Shown here: piece by piece, positions 33,893 through 46,406 of the stretch
Layout: each line of letters begins with the position of its first letter
Numbering within the stretch: the stretch's first letter is position 1
Origin: Larix kaempferi
Lineage: Eukaryota; Streptophyta; Pinopsida; Pinales; Pinaceae
DNA: 64,000 nucleotides
Reading direction: 5' to 3'
Assembly (NCBI GenBank): GCA_027924585.1
Contig: BSBM01001024.1
Location: forward strand, 4,588,001-4,652,000
Translations under genes and position numbers: made by a program
Notes under the pieces: generated by a model
What the model saw: only the letters and a program-made list of their open reading frames with translations
Told to the model about the DNA's origin: nothing
The model's database searches: none

Positions 33893-35250
33893 TGGGGAAG
33901 GCACTCTTAGGTAAGTTTTTAAGAATTATAATTGCAAAATCTTCTTTGAGATCGTGGCTTAAAGGGTTTCGAGAGCCTCTTTTGGGAAACAATTTTGTTT
34001 TTTATATTCTCACTTGTGGGTGGCTAGGGTTTAAGTTTAAGTCGAAGGAGGGTGCATCCATGTTTTGACCCCCACAAAGAGGTCTTTTGAGCTTTTCTAA
34101 TCGAGGTGAAGGTCCAGGTCTTCCAGTTGAATTATACTTTGATGATTTTTTTATAGAGTTGGGAAATGTTTTAGGGAAATCTCTCATGTAGACACGTCTT
34201 ATAAGTATAGTTCAATGTGAATGGTGGCAAAGGTTTTAGTTCTAATGGAGCTCGCAAAATGCCTTGTAGAGAACATTGAGATCATGATGAGTGAAATGGT
34301 CTATGTTCAATCTATGGATTATATCATTGCCCCATTTCATTGTGTTTAGTGTCACAAATATGGACATGTAGTGGAAGGTTGTTCATTGCCTTATAAAAGC
34401 AACTATTTTGGAGAAGAAAATATGATGCTCTCTCCCATCTAGAGTTCTCATTTGCTAGTTTGGAGAGGTATTCATAGGGAATTTCTATCTCATTATTCGT
34501 ATCAAATAAACTAGACACACAAGTGCCAAGGATTCTTTGTGTGAAGATATCTCAGGATAAGTAAATAATCAAACCTTGGAAAGGGAGCATCGCTTGTCTA
34601 GGTTGACAATTATGGAGGCTTGTTTAGTTTATGGAGAGACTAATGAAAGACAAAAAAATTTGGTTGGAAATGAGGGGGATTATGGGATGGATTCCCACTA
34701 ATGAATACAACCAATGTGAAAGGAAATATAGTTTTGTCGTTTGTCCATCTGGTGGCTCTTCACGAGGGGGCATTGTTAGACCTTGTGGATCATAACATGG
34801 ATAAGGTTATCACCTGGAAAGGAAACTTTAAGGATCCTTTTGATGGGTCGTATCCTACAAATAAGTCTAGTGTGGTTTCGAAGGGTTTTCCAGTGGTTCT
34901 TATAAGCTCAAATCCAATTTTAGTGAATGTGGACAATCTCTTGGAAAAGGTCACCCTTTCAAAAGGTAAGAATGAAAAAGTTCTTTATTCTTCTCATGTT
35001 CATACTTTGGATATTGGGTCTAGTAGACTCGAGGAGTCTCATGTGGAATGTGAAGCCCCTTATGGAAAAGGGCCCTCGGTCTTGTGCAAGAGTGAAGGTT
35101 TTTTGGTCAAGGGGGATTTTGTAGGGGATAATCAATCATGTTTTCAAGTGCCTTCCCTTAGGGAACACTCATCCCCTTTCTCATCCAAGTCTGATCAAGG
35201 AGTGGTTTTTCCCTCGAGTACAAACCCATCTTTTTCAAATTAAATACAAT
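33893..35250 (+). pseudogene. LINE F ORF1, 3' part with zinc knuckle
   Basis: The first 300 bases encode a DUF4283-like segment (FKFKSKEGASMF, GLPVELYFDDFF). Near 34340-34385 a CCHC knuckle is seen as FHCV, a stop, then CHKYGHVVEGC, so the stop falls between the two first cysteines. A 180-codon open stretch (34701-35243), Ser-rich and low in known motifs, is the ORF1 tail. These parts match the usual plant L1 ORF1 order. In this family ORF1 protein binds LINE RNA. Confidence 0.65.
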
Positions 35251-35454
35251 GTATTCCTTACTCCCTTCATTCAAAGGAATCTATATTCCAAGAGGATGAC
35301 CTCTTAATGGGAGTTTTAGGAAGTGACCTAATTCAAATTGAAAGTGTTTCATTAAACATTCTCAATCAAAAACAATCGCGTAGGTAAAGCATGGGAAGTA
35401 ACTGGCCATCATGAGGGGCATTAAAGGCTGAAATACCTCTTCCAAGGTGACCCC

Positions 35455-36600
35455 ATGAAACTACTCACATTAAATGCTAGGGGCTTGGCCAACCCCTCAA
35501 AACATTTGGCCTTTCATAGCCTCATTAAAAAGGAGGTACTAGATGTAATATCGATACAAGAATTGATGTGCAAAGGGTTGACAATCTCGGGTAGTTTTAA
35601 GTCACTTTTTAAAGGCCAGTATTTCTTATGGGTTGACTCCACGGGCTTTTCAAGGGGCCTTTAATAGAGTGGAATCATGAATATACCCTGATAAATTTCC
35701 TTTCTATGCACTCAGGATTGTGCATGCAATTCCGATGTGTGGACTTGGACTTGGAGATCACCATTTTGAATTTATATGGCCCATATCTTCAAAAACAAGA
35801 TTTCTAGCAATGTTTTTTCTCATCACAAGTGGTGTAGGAGGACAACTTGGTTATAGAAGGGGACTTAAATTTTACACTCTCCTGAGATGAAGTCTAGGGA
35901 GAAAGCTCCTGCTAGGATCTGATTGTCGATTTCTTCGTCATAATTTGGACTATTTCAATTTGGTCGATGTCGAATTGATGCTTAAGCATCTGACATGGAG
36001 GAACAAACATCTTGGAATGATGGTGTTTCGAAGCATATAGAACATTTTATTGTAGTTAAATCTTTTCTAAGTAAGGTGGAAAAGTATTGAACTTAGGTTA
36101 CTTTTGGGGGCAGTTCGAACCACAATCCCATCTTGCTCCACTTGGACTCTGTAAATGCAATTCCCTCAACTCCATTTAAGATTAACCCTACTTGACTAGA
36201 GAATCTAGAGTTCCAAGAGATTGTTAAGTCATAATTGCATCATTATGATACAGATTTGAACCATTATCCAAGTCGTCAACTAGTGGATACCCTAAAACAC
36301 CTCAAATGACAAGCTGTAGAATGGTCGACTAACAAGTTTTGAGAACAAGATGGGACACTTGGGATGATTGAGAGTGATATTGAACTGTTGTATGAAGGGA
36401 ACAATTCTGGAGTTTTATTCGAGGAGGAACTAAAGCGGTTACATGGACTTGACAATAAAATAAATAGTTAGCTTGGGGAACAAGAGATAGAATGGAGGTT
36501 GAAAAGTCAACCAATTTGGTTGGCCCTGGGTGATGAAAACATTACATATTTTTATAAGGTCTCTAATCAATGAAAGAGTCATAACTCCATTTGGGATCTC
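35455..36600 (+). pseudogene. LINE F ORF2, endonuclease domain
   Basis: It starts MKLLTLNARGLANPSKH with the Asn of the APE-type domain, and DVISIQEL carries the catalytic Glu position. After stops, EGDLNFT near 35856-35876 matches the GD-N motif. The enzyme class nicks the target DNA to prime reverse transcription. Several stops and probable frameshifts inactivate it. Confidence 0.65.
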
Positions 36601-36748
36601 TATAGTCCCATAAGGTGATATTAGGAGAGGTTTTCATGATCTAGTGGACAACATTTTGTTGAAGTTTATAAGGAGCCAAAATCCTCAAACCTTATGGAGA
36701 TTATCAAAATCTATACGTACTTTCCTAGGATGGTAATGCCGAAGGATA

Positions 36749-37900
36749 ATGTCAAAAATTTTGAGCCTATATCTGTGGGAAATAGAAGCCGTCATGCACA
36801 AATTTAAAAACGATAAGAGTCGTAGTCCATATGGTTGGACTATCGAGCTATTCTTGGGATTTTTTAATCTAACGGGCCTGGATCTTCTACGCGTAGCAAA
36901 GGAGGTACATCAATTAGGTAAAGTTCTTCCTTCTTTTAATGCGACATTCATTCCATTAGTCTTGAAATCATATAGGCTTGAAATTTTTTGGGATTTCCAA
37001 CCAATTTCATTGTGGAATATTGTGTACAAGCTCATTACAAAAATACTGGCAGCGAGTTTGAAGCCCTTTTTGTCGACTTTTATCTCACCTAAAAATTTGG
37101 GTTACTTAAAAGGATGTTAGATTCATGATGCTATTGGAATTTCTCAAGAATGTATACATTCAATGAAGGTGAGGAAGTCTCCTGCTATGCTCTTCAAGCT
37201 GGATTTATTCAAAGCCTATAATAAGACCTGTTGGCTCTATCTTCGGTTCCTTTTGATACATGTGGGATTCACTCAAAATATGGTAAATTGGATCATGGGT
37301 GCATCACATCAACCTCTTTTGTAGTACTTATAAATGGCTCGGGGTCACCATTATTTTCCCTTACAAGGGACCTTCAACAAGGTTGTCCCCTGTGCATGTA
37401 CTTATTTCTCCTAGTTGTTTAAGGGCTGAGCTGTGCTATTATGGAAGTCCATCCACTAAGGAAGATCATGATCTTATATTTCAGTGAGGTTTTAAAGGTC
37501 ACCCATCTACTTTTTCGTAGATGATTTTTTAGTTATCTCCAATGGTTCAATATTTAAGGGTCGTGTTTTAGTGGAGATATTGAAACTCTTTTGTAAGGCC
37601 ACATGAATGGTGATAAATTTAGTGAAATATGCATGTTATTATAATGTGGTGGAGGACAAGGTTAGGTTAAGCTGCACCTTCAAACATTATTTCAGTATAG
37701 AGATGCGAACATTAATCGAGGTTTTTGTTATTTGGGTTCCCTCCTTAAACCAAATGGTTATAAAAAGTAGGATTGGGGTTAGCTACTTGCTCGATTTGAA
37801 ACAAGGATTCACTAATGGTGTCACTTATGGTTATCTATAGGCGGTAGAATCGCTTTGTTCAAATTTGTTTTAGAGTCTCTCCCTATGTATTGGCATACTT
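36749..37900 (+). pseudogene. LINE F ORF2, reverse transcriptase
   Basis: A 123-codon open stretch (36749-37120) holds the RT fingers: NDKSRSPYGWTIELFLGFF, LPSFNATFIPLVLKS and DFQPISLWNIVYKLITKIL. Later the catalytic motif FVDD is intact at 37514-37525. A stop follows GYLKGC, and at least one frame change lies between the parts. Confidence 0.8.
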
Positions 37901-38619
37901 TGACATGTATCCTGAAAGGAAACATCGAAAATTTTTGGCGGATGAGCTTTAATTTTCTTTAGTGTGGAAAGGAGTCACATAGCTTTCATTGGACTAATTG
38001 GCATTCAATTGCAAATCCGAAGGGAGAAGATGGTTGGGGTCTAAAAGAAATCACTATATTTGATAGACCTTTGGCGACTAAGTCTGTTTGGAACTTGATT
38101 ACAAAGGATGGCCTTTGGCAAAGGATTATAAATCACAAATATTGGGTCCTTGCAGATGGGATGGATTTAAGGAGAGCCAAAATGTTTCTGAGGAGGTTCC
38201 ACTCAGTGGAAGGATCTGGTGACCTCGTTTACCATCATAGGCTGACTTCTTGCATGGAAGGTTGGTGACAGATATTAGTTCAAGATTGGAATATTGGATA
38301 CTATTACAAGATGTGGAAGGGAGGTTGTTCTTTCCATAGACCTTTTATAGCTTTTGAGGGAATGTGACATCCATTATTTATCCCATATTGTTGATGAAGC
38401 TACAACCATTATCTAGCACTATGGCTGGGTCACAACTTGAGCCCTGGGTTTAACTGATAATTTGGTCAAGGGGTGGGAGAATTATCTCCACTTTCTGTAA
38501 TGGGCTCATATTCAATTATGGCTTGAACTCGATGAATTGGTCTAGAATGAAAATAAGGTGGGTGGATGATACTCGGTTAGGCTAGGATACAAAGCACAAA
38601 TGTCAGATGGGCATGTTGT

Positions 38620-38830
38620 GAGCTATTGGTTGTGGTGCAACTTATGGAAGGTGAGGGTGCCTCACAAATGTTGTATTATTATGTGGTTAGTTCTGATGGA
38701 AAAGGTCATCACATGGGAAGAGATTAGTTCAAAGTTCAGGTTTATGTTATCTATGCCAAGGAGTGGATGAAGATGTGTCTCACCTGTTTAACATTGCACA
38801 TATATTCTTCCAATCTAACAATATGTGGAA
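38620..38830 (+). pseudogene. LINE F zinc-binding RT domain
   Basis: LWCNLWKVRVPHKCCIIMW followed by LCQGVDEDVSHLFNIAHIF matches the zf-RVT pattern between RT and RNase H in plant L1 elements. The metal-binding residues are partly lost. Confidence 0.6.
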
Positions 38831-39079
38831 AAAGGGTTAAACTTGAGGGATCTATGGGTTAGTGATACTATTGATCAGTGCCTAAAGAATTTATTTACGA
38901 GACCAAAGCTGAAAAGTATTCGAGTATGCCTTTCCTAATCTTATGGCGAGTTTGGATTGCTCGAAACTCAACTCTCTTCGAAGGAAGAGAGGTTCCTACA
39001 TTTCAAATAATGGCCAACATTATGTCACTACTTCAGTGTTTTAAGAAAGATTCAAGTCCTGTCATTTTGCGTTTCATGG

Positions 39080-39460
39080 GAGAACTTTAGGTGGACAAGC
39101 AACGCTTTTGGGGTTTCTTCAATGGTGCTTTCCAAGGGCCATAAAATATACATGGCATTGGGGGTATCCTTCACTTTTCAGACCAGAGATCCATTACCTT
39201 TAAAACAAACTATGGGGTGGGCATTAATAACCAAGTCGAGCTCTTGGCTTTGCAGACCTTGATTAAATTTGCCTGGCAAGAGGGGATATGTGATCTCTTG
39301 GTAGATAGAGATTCAAGGCTTGTTATAAATTGGATGAAGTCATCAATACAATTAGCAGATATCGGTATTCAATCTCTCAAGACTCATCTCAAGGAGATTG
39401 CAAGCATTTTCACTTTTGTCCGTTTCTGTCATATATATCATGAACATATAAGGTGGTGAA
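39080..39460 (+). pseudogene. LINE F RNase H
   Basis: The domain begins GFFNGAFQG, where the first catalytic Asp is expected but Asn is present. It continues through NNQVELLALQTLIKF (Glu present), VDRDSRLVINWM (Asp present) and a histidine-rich end FCHIYHEH. The open stretch is 39217-39459. A stop separates the first motif. It is non-functional. Confidence 0.7.
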
Positions 39461-39479
39461 TCGTTTGTCAAAGGAAGGT

Positions 39480-42400
39480 ACAAAACTCTCATAAACGACT
39501 ATCACATTTAATCATGCATATGGCAACTGAGTTCAAGAGTACAATTCATTTATGAAAGATTTATAATACACTTTCTTTTTGTTAAAAAATGGAATTTAGT
39601 TTCCTTTTAAGAATAATTTCCTTTTCCAAAGAACATATCACAATTATAAAACTAAATCACTATAGTTATAGTTTTTAGGGCAATGTGATGGAATTATTTT
39701 TAATTTTACCAATCCTAGTATGTTGTGATACTGATGCCTATAAAGCTTGAAGAATGTGTTTTTGTTTCCTTATGGAAATAAAAGTGTGACTTTTCTCTTT
39801 GGAAGAAAAAGGAATTAGTCAAATGAATTTAAATAATTCTATTTAAAAAATTAAGCAGCGACATACTAGAGTTGTTTAATCTTGTAGTAGACTTCCCACT
39901 AATTCTTGGTATTTGATAATGTAGAAAGTTAGATTTCTCATCGAACCAAAACTCTACTCAATTTTTAATTTTTTTATCAATCTAAATCGATTAAAAATTG
40001 AGAAAAATCCCTAAAAATATTTTCCCAATATAATCTTAAATCATGATAAAATTCTATTGATCCCTCACATTTTTGGTAAACTCATATCAAATTTGTACCA
40101 AAAAAATCCATTTACTACACAATTAACTTACCCTTACATACTTATTACCCCTTTCATATGCAATTGGTTGTTCACCATTTAAAAAAAAATATAGTAAAAT
40201 ATATTGGAAAAAAACCATTTTTAATAAATTAAGCAACGAAACCTTAGAATGTGCTCAAGAGTCGAGTAGGCCCATCAAATAAAAAGACTTTAAATATGCA
40301 CCAACGAGGGAGGCCACATTTTAATTGATAATTGCATATGTTCTTGTATTCCCCACTCCAAGGCATGTGAAAGTAAGGACTCACGTCATTTCATTAATAG
40401 TTTAAAAGTAATTGGATTATATAAAAAAGTATTTTTATTAGTTAAAATTAAAGCTATGATTAAATATATGAATTAAAGTAAAAATATGAAAAAGTATAAA
40501 TTATATAAATTAGATTTTTCCCTAAGAAAAAAAACACAAAAACAAAAGCATGTACCACATAATAGAGTTTATGTGTGTATAATACCACATATATAAACAC
40601 ATATAACTGCAAAAAAAATGCAACTCTAGCTCTAATCGGATCCCTAACCTGCAACAATTACAGGTGTCTCCCTAACATGCGACCAAACAAATTTTGGAGG
40701 TGCCAAGTGGTAGTAGCAGAAGAGGTGGCACCAGAAGCAGAGATTCTCCAAGTTACTATAGAAATGGTGGATGATTACCCTTATTTTTGACAACAGAGGC
40801 TATCCTTTTTTGGTAGTCATTACTCTTCTTTTTTGTGGGGAAATGATCAATATTTATAACTCAATCAAGTGCCTGTGTCCAATAAATGTTTAGATTTATT
40901 CATATTTTTGGTCATCTTGCTCTTTAGATTTGCAATTTTTGTGTAATGGCTCATTTTTTCAGTGATTTCTTTCTTTATATCGAATCCATGGCACAAAAAT
41001 AGCTCAACTCAACTCATTAGTTTCCATCTCGTGTAGTCTCATGACTTTCATCCTTCACCTTGGTGGATCTGAAGTGTCCCTCCAATTTCTTGTTAATTAT
41101 TTGAAAGAGGATAAAGATACACACATATTCTCACCCTTGCATTTGATAACCCACTCTATCTAGGTATCTGCATAACAAGCAAACATCTTGAATCACCCAA
41201 CAAATTCCTTGTGTGGATAGCTAATGGTGATAATGAGAAAACGTGATGAGAACCTGGAGAAAAATCAACTAGAGAACCAAAAGAATATCCCTTCTATTAA
41301 GATGCATTCGAGAATTGTTGAAAAGATATACCTTCTATGAATATGCATTCAAGAATTGTTCATGCAAGTTGCTTGCCAATGGTTCATGTACACTCATCGA
41401 CTACAAGACTACTCTTACTAGGTGTTGCAATATAACTAGAAGTCTCAACCATTGAAAGTATTTGTTGTGGTAACACTTTCTGGATAGATAATGACTAGAC
41501 TTTTTTGTAATCTTGTGTGATGACCAATTATAAACATCACCTCTACTACATTCCTTTTTTTTAATCTTTCTCCTTTACACACTTTACAAGTAAAGAAATT
41601 GTTGCACCCAAATTATAATCATCCAGCCTTAGTATTTAATATGGATCGAACACATGACCTTCAGTATCAAATATGATATATGTGCTACTAGACAAAACCC
41701 TTTCTCTTTTTGAATACAAGGCCATTCATTGGTAAATTGCATAGAAACCCTTCTTTTTTACTAGAAGGCCATTGTATGATGCATTGTAGAGACTTATGTG
41801 GCATTGGTGAAGGGTAGAGATACATATATGATACCAATTGAAGGGATATGGGGATAGAGAACATATAATCACACATACTAGAAGGAACATAAAGTTAGTT
41901 ATTAGTGATTTATTGGCTTAGTAACTTCACAGATTGACATATTAGGAATACATTCAACCATGGACACCTATTGTCAACCAAAGTCAATCATATTTTCTAT
42001 TTGGATTTATTTACTTTTTTTGTCATTTGGACATACATATGAATGCTTATTTGACCAATTTTAGATGTAAGATCATCCATATCAACATCCAAACTAGAGT
42101 ACATTGTTCGGGAAAAAGTGTTGATGCTAATGTCAATGCTAATCATGACATTGAGAATGTATTTAATGTTGATTTAATCAAGTTAATTGTGGATGCTAAT
42201 TTGAATTCAATTATGGTCATATATAGTGATGCATAAATATCCACATAAATGACTATTGAACACAAGAGAACCAACTTCAAGAGACCATTAGGATGAAATT
42301 TTTTCTAAACCTTATTTTGGTGGTAAATCACTCAAAATCTTGTAGTGTTAGTTTTTTTGGGTACCCTCTCAACATTGTTATGTGCATAGCATCTTTCTAC

Positions 42401-42555
42401 ATTGTCTAGAATCTTATTGTATATTATGTCATTTTACTTGATAGTTTAATTTGACATAGACAAAATATCTTGAAAGATCTAAAAGTTTTATTTTATTTCA
42501 ATGTTGATTTATAGTTCCAACTTATTTGCTATTTCTTTTAAATAAATCAATAAGG
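39480..42555. other. Noncoding, AT-rich, unassigned
   Basis: No domain-bearing ORF was found. The first few hundred bases may be LINE F 3' noncoding sequence. An ORF at 40575-40790 has a short Arg/Ser-rich shadow frame that I did not accept as a gene. Confidence 0.5.
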
Positions 42556-42560
42556 AAAAC

Positions 42561-45025
42561 TATTGGGATATTCCTATACTCCATCCTAGTCCTACCAACT
42601 GTCAAGTCCCCTCCCATCAGACCGAGACAGGGAGAGAACATGAGACGAAAACTGGGCATCTAGCCCCATATCCATTAAGTAAAACTCATTGATAATAAGT
42701 AAACATATACATATGCATAATGTAGAAACACATCGGAATTAAAATCATGTTTAATAGCTAACATACATTCCACATTTTCATGACAGCCATTAAATAAATA
42801 CATTGCAGAATTTAACACAAGAGAGTACTTATCTTAAAACAGAGTAGCCCCGAGCAACTGACTATGCAACTACCACCTTCCACCCAACTATAGGCCAGTT
42901 GTGCTGATCAATCTCTTGATACAACTGCCACCCTCGAGCTGGGCATGATTTATACAAGGAAAAAGGGAACAACAGACTCACACATAGCCCAAAATACACC
43001 AAAATCAGCCAAGCCAATCTACAGTTGGGTTTATCAGGCTGCTAAGGAAAAGGGAGGGAATGAATTGCTAAGCTAGTGAGCTCAAGCACAAAGCCAGGGA
43101 TACCTATACAAGATCTATCTAGCTTGGCACCCACAATGCCTACACACCCCACTCAAGGAAGTATTCCCTTCACCAATACACAGTCCCTCAGGCCATACCT
43201 TCCAATCTATAGTTGTCCAAGGTGTGCATAGAAGAGTGGCCAACCCTTTTGATCTTTCTGAGAGGTTACTCCCGTCACTAGGTTTATCAAGCCAATTCTA
43301 TCCACTACCACTCCAAATTTCTTGCTCACAGGTTCAAACCAAAATAGAGATGCACATAACAACAAAACCACAATTGTTGGGCATGAAGAAAAACGTTTCT
43401 TCATTGGGATGTCCAAAATGGGGTTTCCATGAGCTGCAGAAAAACATTGGGAAACCAAAAACGAAATGGCAATTGGGGAATCACCCTGGGAGAGCAAAAT
43501 CGTTTCCAGAAAACGTTTATGGGCATTCAAACGACAAAAACGGCCTCCATAAACCCCAAAATCGTGGCTCCCTTCCTCCCAGCCATTGTGCAATACAAAA
43601 ACGAGTTCCCAGGCATGGAAAATGCAGGAAAATGGTGAAAAACGTGATGGAGAAAGCCCATCTAGCTCAGACTGCGTGAGAGAGCAAAGTCCATGGGTGA
43701 AAGCTGGCTTTGGGCACCATTTTGAGGGTGTTTTCTTGCCCAAGAAGCAAAAATACGAATTCCTAGGTTGATGGCTTGCCCATGCACGAAATTGGCTGCC
43801 ATACCTCTTCATTCCCAAGGCATTAACTACCTCAACCAACTCTTGGAAGAATTAAATGATTGGGTGCATAAGTCAAAATGGGTAGTTGGGATTTATGGGT
43901 TTTCTCATGAAATTGGATTAACACTATTGGCTCAAGGGTTTGAATAATTTCCCCTCCCTATTCCTTATAAAAATCATGCCCCCATCTCTTTGTTGCGTTG
44001 CATAGCTAGTTGTGGTATTTCATTAAAATTCATATTTACATGATGTCTTAATCTACATTGTGCATGTCCAACATGAGAACAATAGGCATCTATTTTAATT
44101 GCCGATACATACAAAGCTAAATCGATGGCAAGGCCTTGGCCTTGAGCTCCTCACCATGATTAAATAACGATATTTACATTATTTACAATTTTAATGCAAT
44201 AGGGTCAAAATCGGGATATTACACCGACATTATCCATTTTTGCATTTTCAGTCATGCATGCAGTCATGATTTTGCATGCATACATGATTTTGCATGCATA
44301 CATGCATCCCAGTAATCAGTCCCAGCACCTAGCCCTCAGTTAGCTAGCCCCGGGTGCTTCTTTCAGATCAGTTTTAGCCCTCCTAGTGCTTAGTGCGCCC
44401 TCCTTCCTTGATTTAAGGAATCCACTTGTGAAAGGCGCCCTCTCTCACCTACCACTCAGTTGCACTTTAGTTAGTTGAGTTATCTTTAGATCTTTCCTTG
44501 ATTTAAGGCTAGATTGACTACTCAACTAACTCTATCACTCCGATGGACCTCCAGTGAGACTAGACTGCCTATTCTGAATCCAGTTAGCTCCTCATGCGCC
44601 CTCCACTGAGCCTCCTTCATTCAGTTAGTGCCTCCATGTGCCAATTACACCTACCACACTCAGTTAGACTCAGTTTGACATCTGGTTGACAGTTACTTGT
44701 GCATTGATGACTCCACTAATGATGATTAGGACTTCTAGTTGTGCTTTGATGACACTTTATTGATCTGATGATCACTCCATGAAGGCTAATTTGAATTGCC
44801 ACCTTGGAATTCGAATACTCTCACCATTGTATTATTTATTTGTCCATATTGTGATTAATGAATTAGAGTGTGTGATGTTATTCTGCTTCTATCTGAGTTC
44901 TACTGTATCATAATTATGTTGCTCCTTTACATTGCATGACCACTCTTCTTCTATTTTCCTGCTTAATCTTAATCTCTCTTGTGAGGTATACATCAGCTCT
45001 TATATCTACTGTGAGGATTTTCACA
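42561..45025 (+). repeat. 5' LTR of element H, split by a solo LTR
   Basis: The pieces 42561-42599 and 44224-45025 together match the 3' LTR at 46407-47204. The start TG is mutated to TA. The second piece holds a cluster of CATGCA (RY) words at about 44250-44310. Confidence 0.88.
42600..44223 (-). mobile_element. Solo LTR of the B family
   Basis: In minus sense it starts TGTAATATCCCG (44223) and ends GACTTGACA (42600), with no internal region. It aligns with 3821-5483 over its whole length (1624 bp). Flanks are CCAAC (42595-42599) and CCGAC (44224-44228), a target duplication with one change; the 3' LTR of H shows the uninterrupted site CCAACATTATCC. It arose by LTR-LTR recombination of a full element. 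The 210-codon minus ORF 43207-43839 inside it has no recognisable domain. Confidence 0.9.
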
Positions 45026-45038
45026 TGGTATCAGAGCA
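45026..45038 (+). promoter_or_regulatory. Primer-binding site of H
   Basis: TGGTATCAGAGCA directly follows the 5' LTR end TTTTCACA. Confidence 0.88.
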
Positions 45039-45145
45039 TGTTGAGAGTATTGCCTATCTCCATTCCTGAGAGTTTTTTGCAGGTTATTATCAAGATTTCG
45101 AGTGCAATAGTTTCAGGAGTTTCTACACTTTTGCAGCAGTAGTAG

Positions 45146-46219
45146 TTGCAAACATTTTCTATTGTTTTTTGCAGGTCTTTTGAAACAGCTTCCATGAATT
45201 TGGAAGGAATTACTCCTCTTTCTCCATTCAACTATGATGAATGGAAACCACAGATGATAGCACATTTGAAGAGACATGGTCTCTTTGATTATTGTTTTGA
45301 AAGAGAGTTCGAATCCACTGAAGAACAGAATGACTGGTTAATTGAAGGTGACAGAGCCTATGCAACCATGTTATTTTCTATGTCTCGATGCATGGTACAC
45401 CACTTCTTTTCTACTGAATCTCCAAAGAGCTATGGGCCCATCTGGATGAAAGATTTGGAAAACAGAATGAAGGGATTGGTCCAAACCCTTTCGGGAGAAA
45501 TCCCACTGTTGCATTTTCCCTCCTTGATGGTCTCTCTAATCATGAATCAGTATCAAACATATCTCATATTGAAGTTGTCCACAGAGAAGAAGAACTTGCA
45601 GATTCTACACTCATGCTCCAAAATTTCTTCTATTTCAAATTTTGTGCCATCTCACACTCTAGAAACTACAGAGGTTCATAAATCCTCTCTTGCACAACAG
45701 TATGTTGGTTTGCATCAAGATCTATTGAATGTTTTGGAGGTCAAATCAGCCATTGGAGGTAATACATTCGCTCTCCTTGATCAATCACCTCTTATTTACT
45801 ACTGTAAGATCATTTTTTCATGCTCTCAGAAGTTTATTGAAGATGAAGGGCATTGCCATTCGCTTGGGATAATTTCTCATGCATTTTATGGTTTTGATCT
45901 CACCTCTAATGGTTCAAAGGATATCTAAAGAAACCATTCTTCAAGTCTTGGATTTGATTTGGATTCAAAGCATTTACTATCATGTGATGGTTCTTTTGGG
46001 CATAATCTCACCTATGATGGTTCAAAGGAGAAAACAAAAGACTATCTGCACATTCTTGGATTTGAGCCTACCTCAGCTGATTCGAATCATAGGTTCCAGG
46101 ATCATCCTCATACTTTTGGATTTGTTCTCATCACATTCGATCTGAAGAGCAAGTACAAGCACATGCTTTTTGAGGATGAACCACTTCTTCCCAAGAAGAA
46201 GATACCTACAGACATATGA
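45146..46219 (+). CDS. gag-like ORF of H with repeated tail (one stop)
   Basis: The main ORF (45146-45928, 260 codons) has a copia-gag-like start: MNLEGITPLSPFNYDEWKPQ, then HLKRHGLFDY and QNDWLIEGDRAYATM. It ends GFDLTSNGSKDI. After the stop, 45959-46219 continues with DGSFGHNLTYDGSKEK, LHILGFEPTSAD and FGFVLITFDLKSK, which read as repeats of the same GFDLT-GSK module. Element G ends with the same module. The alternative frame 45879-46145 is a shadow. No zinc knuckle, protease or polymerase is present. The product, if made, would have to be packaged or helped by an autonomous partner. Confidence 0.65.
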
Positions 46220-46406
46220 CCAAGAATCACACCTGCTTGAGTTTGGAGCATTTATTTTTGGTGTGCCCTATAGTCTATTTTGAGGGGGGGTATTTTTCCC
46301 ATGAGGTTTTCCCCATTTCCTCGGTTTATTGATCGTTATTATTATTCATTGTATTGGGTGACCTTTGGTCTCAGTTACTAGGGCCCAGGATGGATTAAGG
46401 GGGGGG

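Larger units (their letters stand above)
30320..39480 (+). mobile_element. L1-type LINE F, split by element G
   Basis: ORF1 (gag-like, DUF4283 plus zinc knuckle) starts before 30561 and resumes at 33893 after element G. ORF2 follows with endonuclease, RT, zinc-binding domain and RNase H, as in plant L1 elements. Stops and frameshifts are common. The 5' end is uncertain (30320 is a lower-bound guess), and no clear poly(A) end was found after about 39480. Confidence 0.78.

Noticed and set aside
40575-40790. Arg/Ser-rich shadow frame suggesting an SR-protein exon
   Set aside because: It is too short, has no splice context or RNA-binding domain nearby, and fits chance.
43207-43839. 210-codon minus-strand ORF
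   Set aside because: It lies wholly in the solo LTR, the homologous 5' LTR of B lacks the same frame, and it shows no domain.
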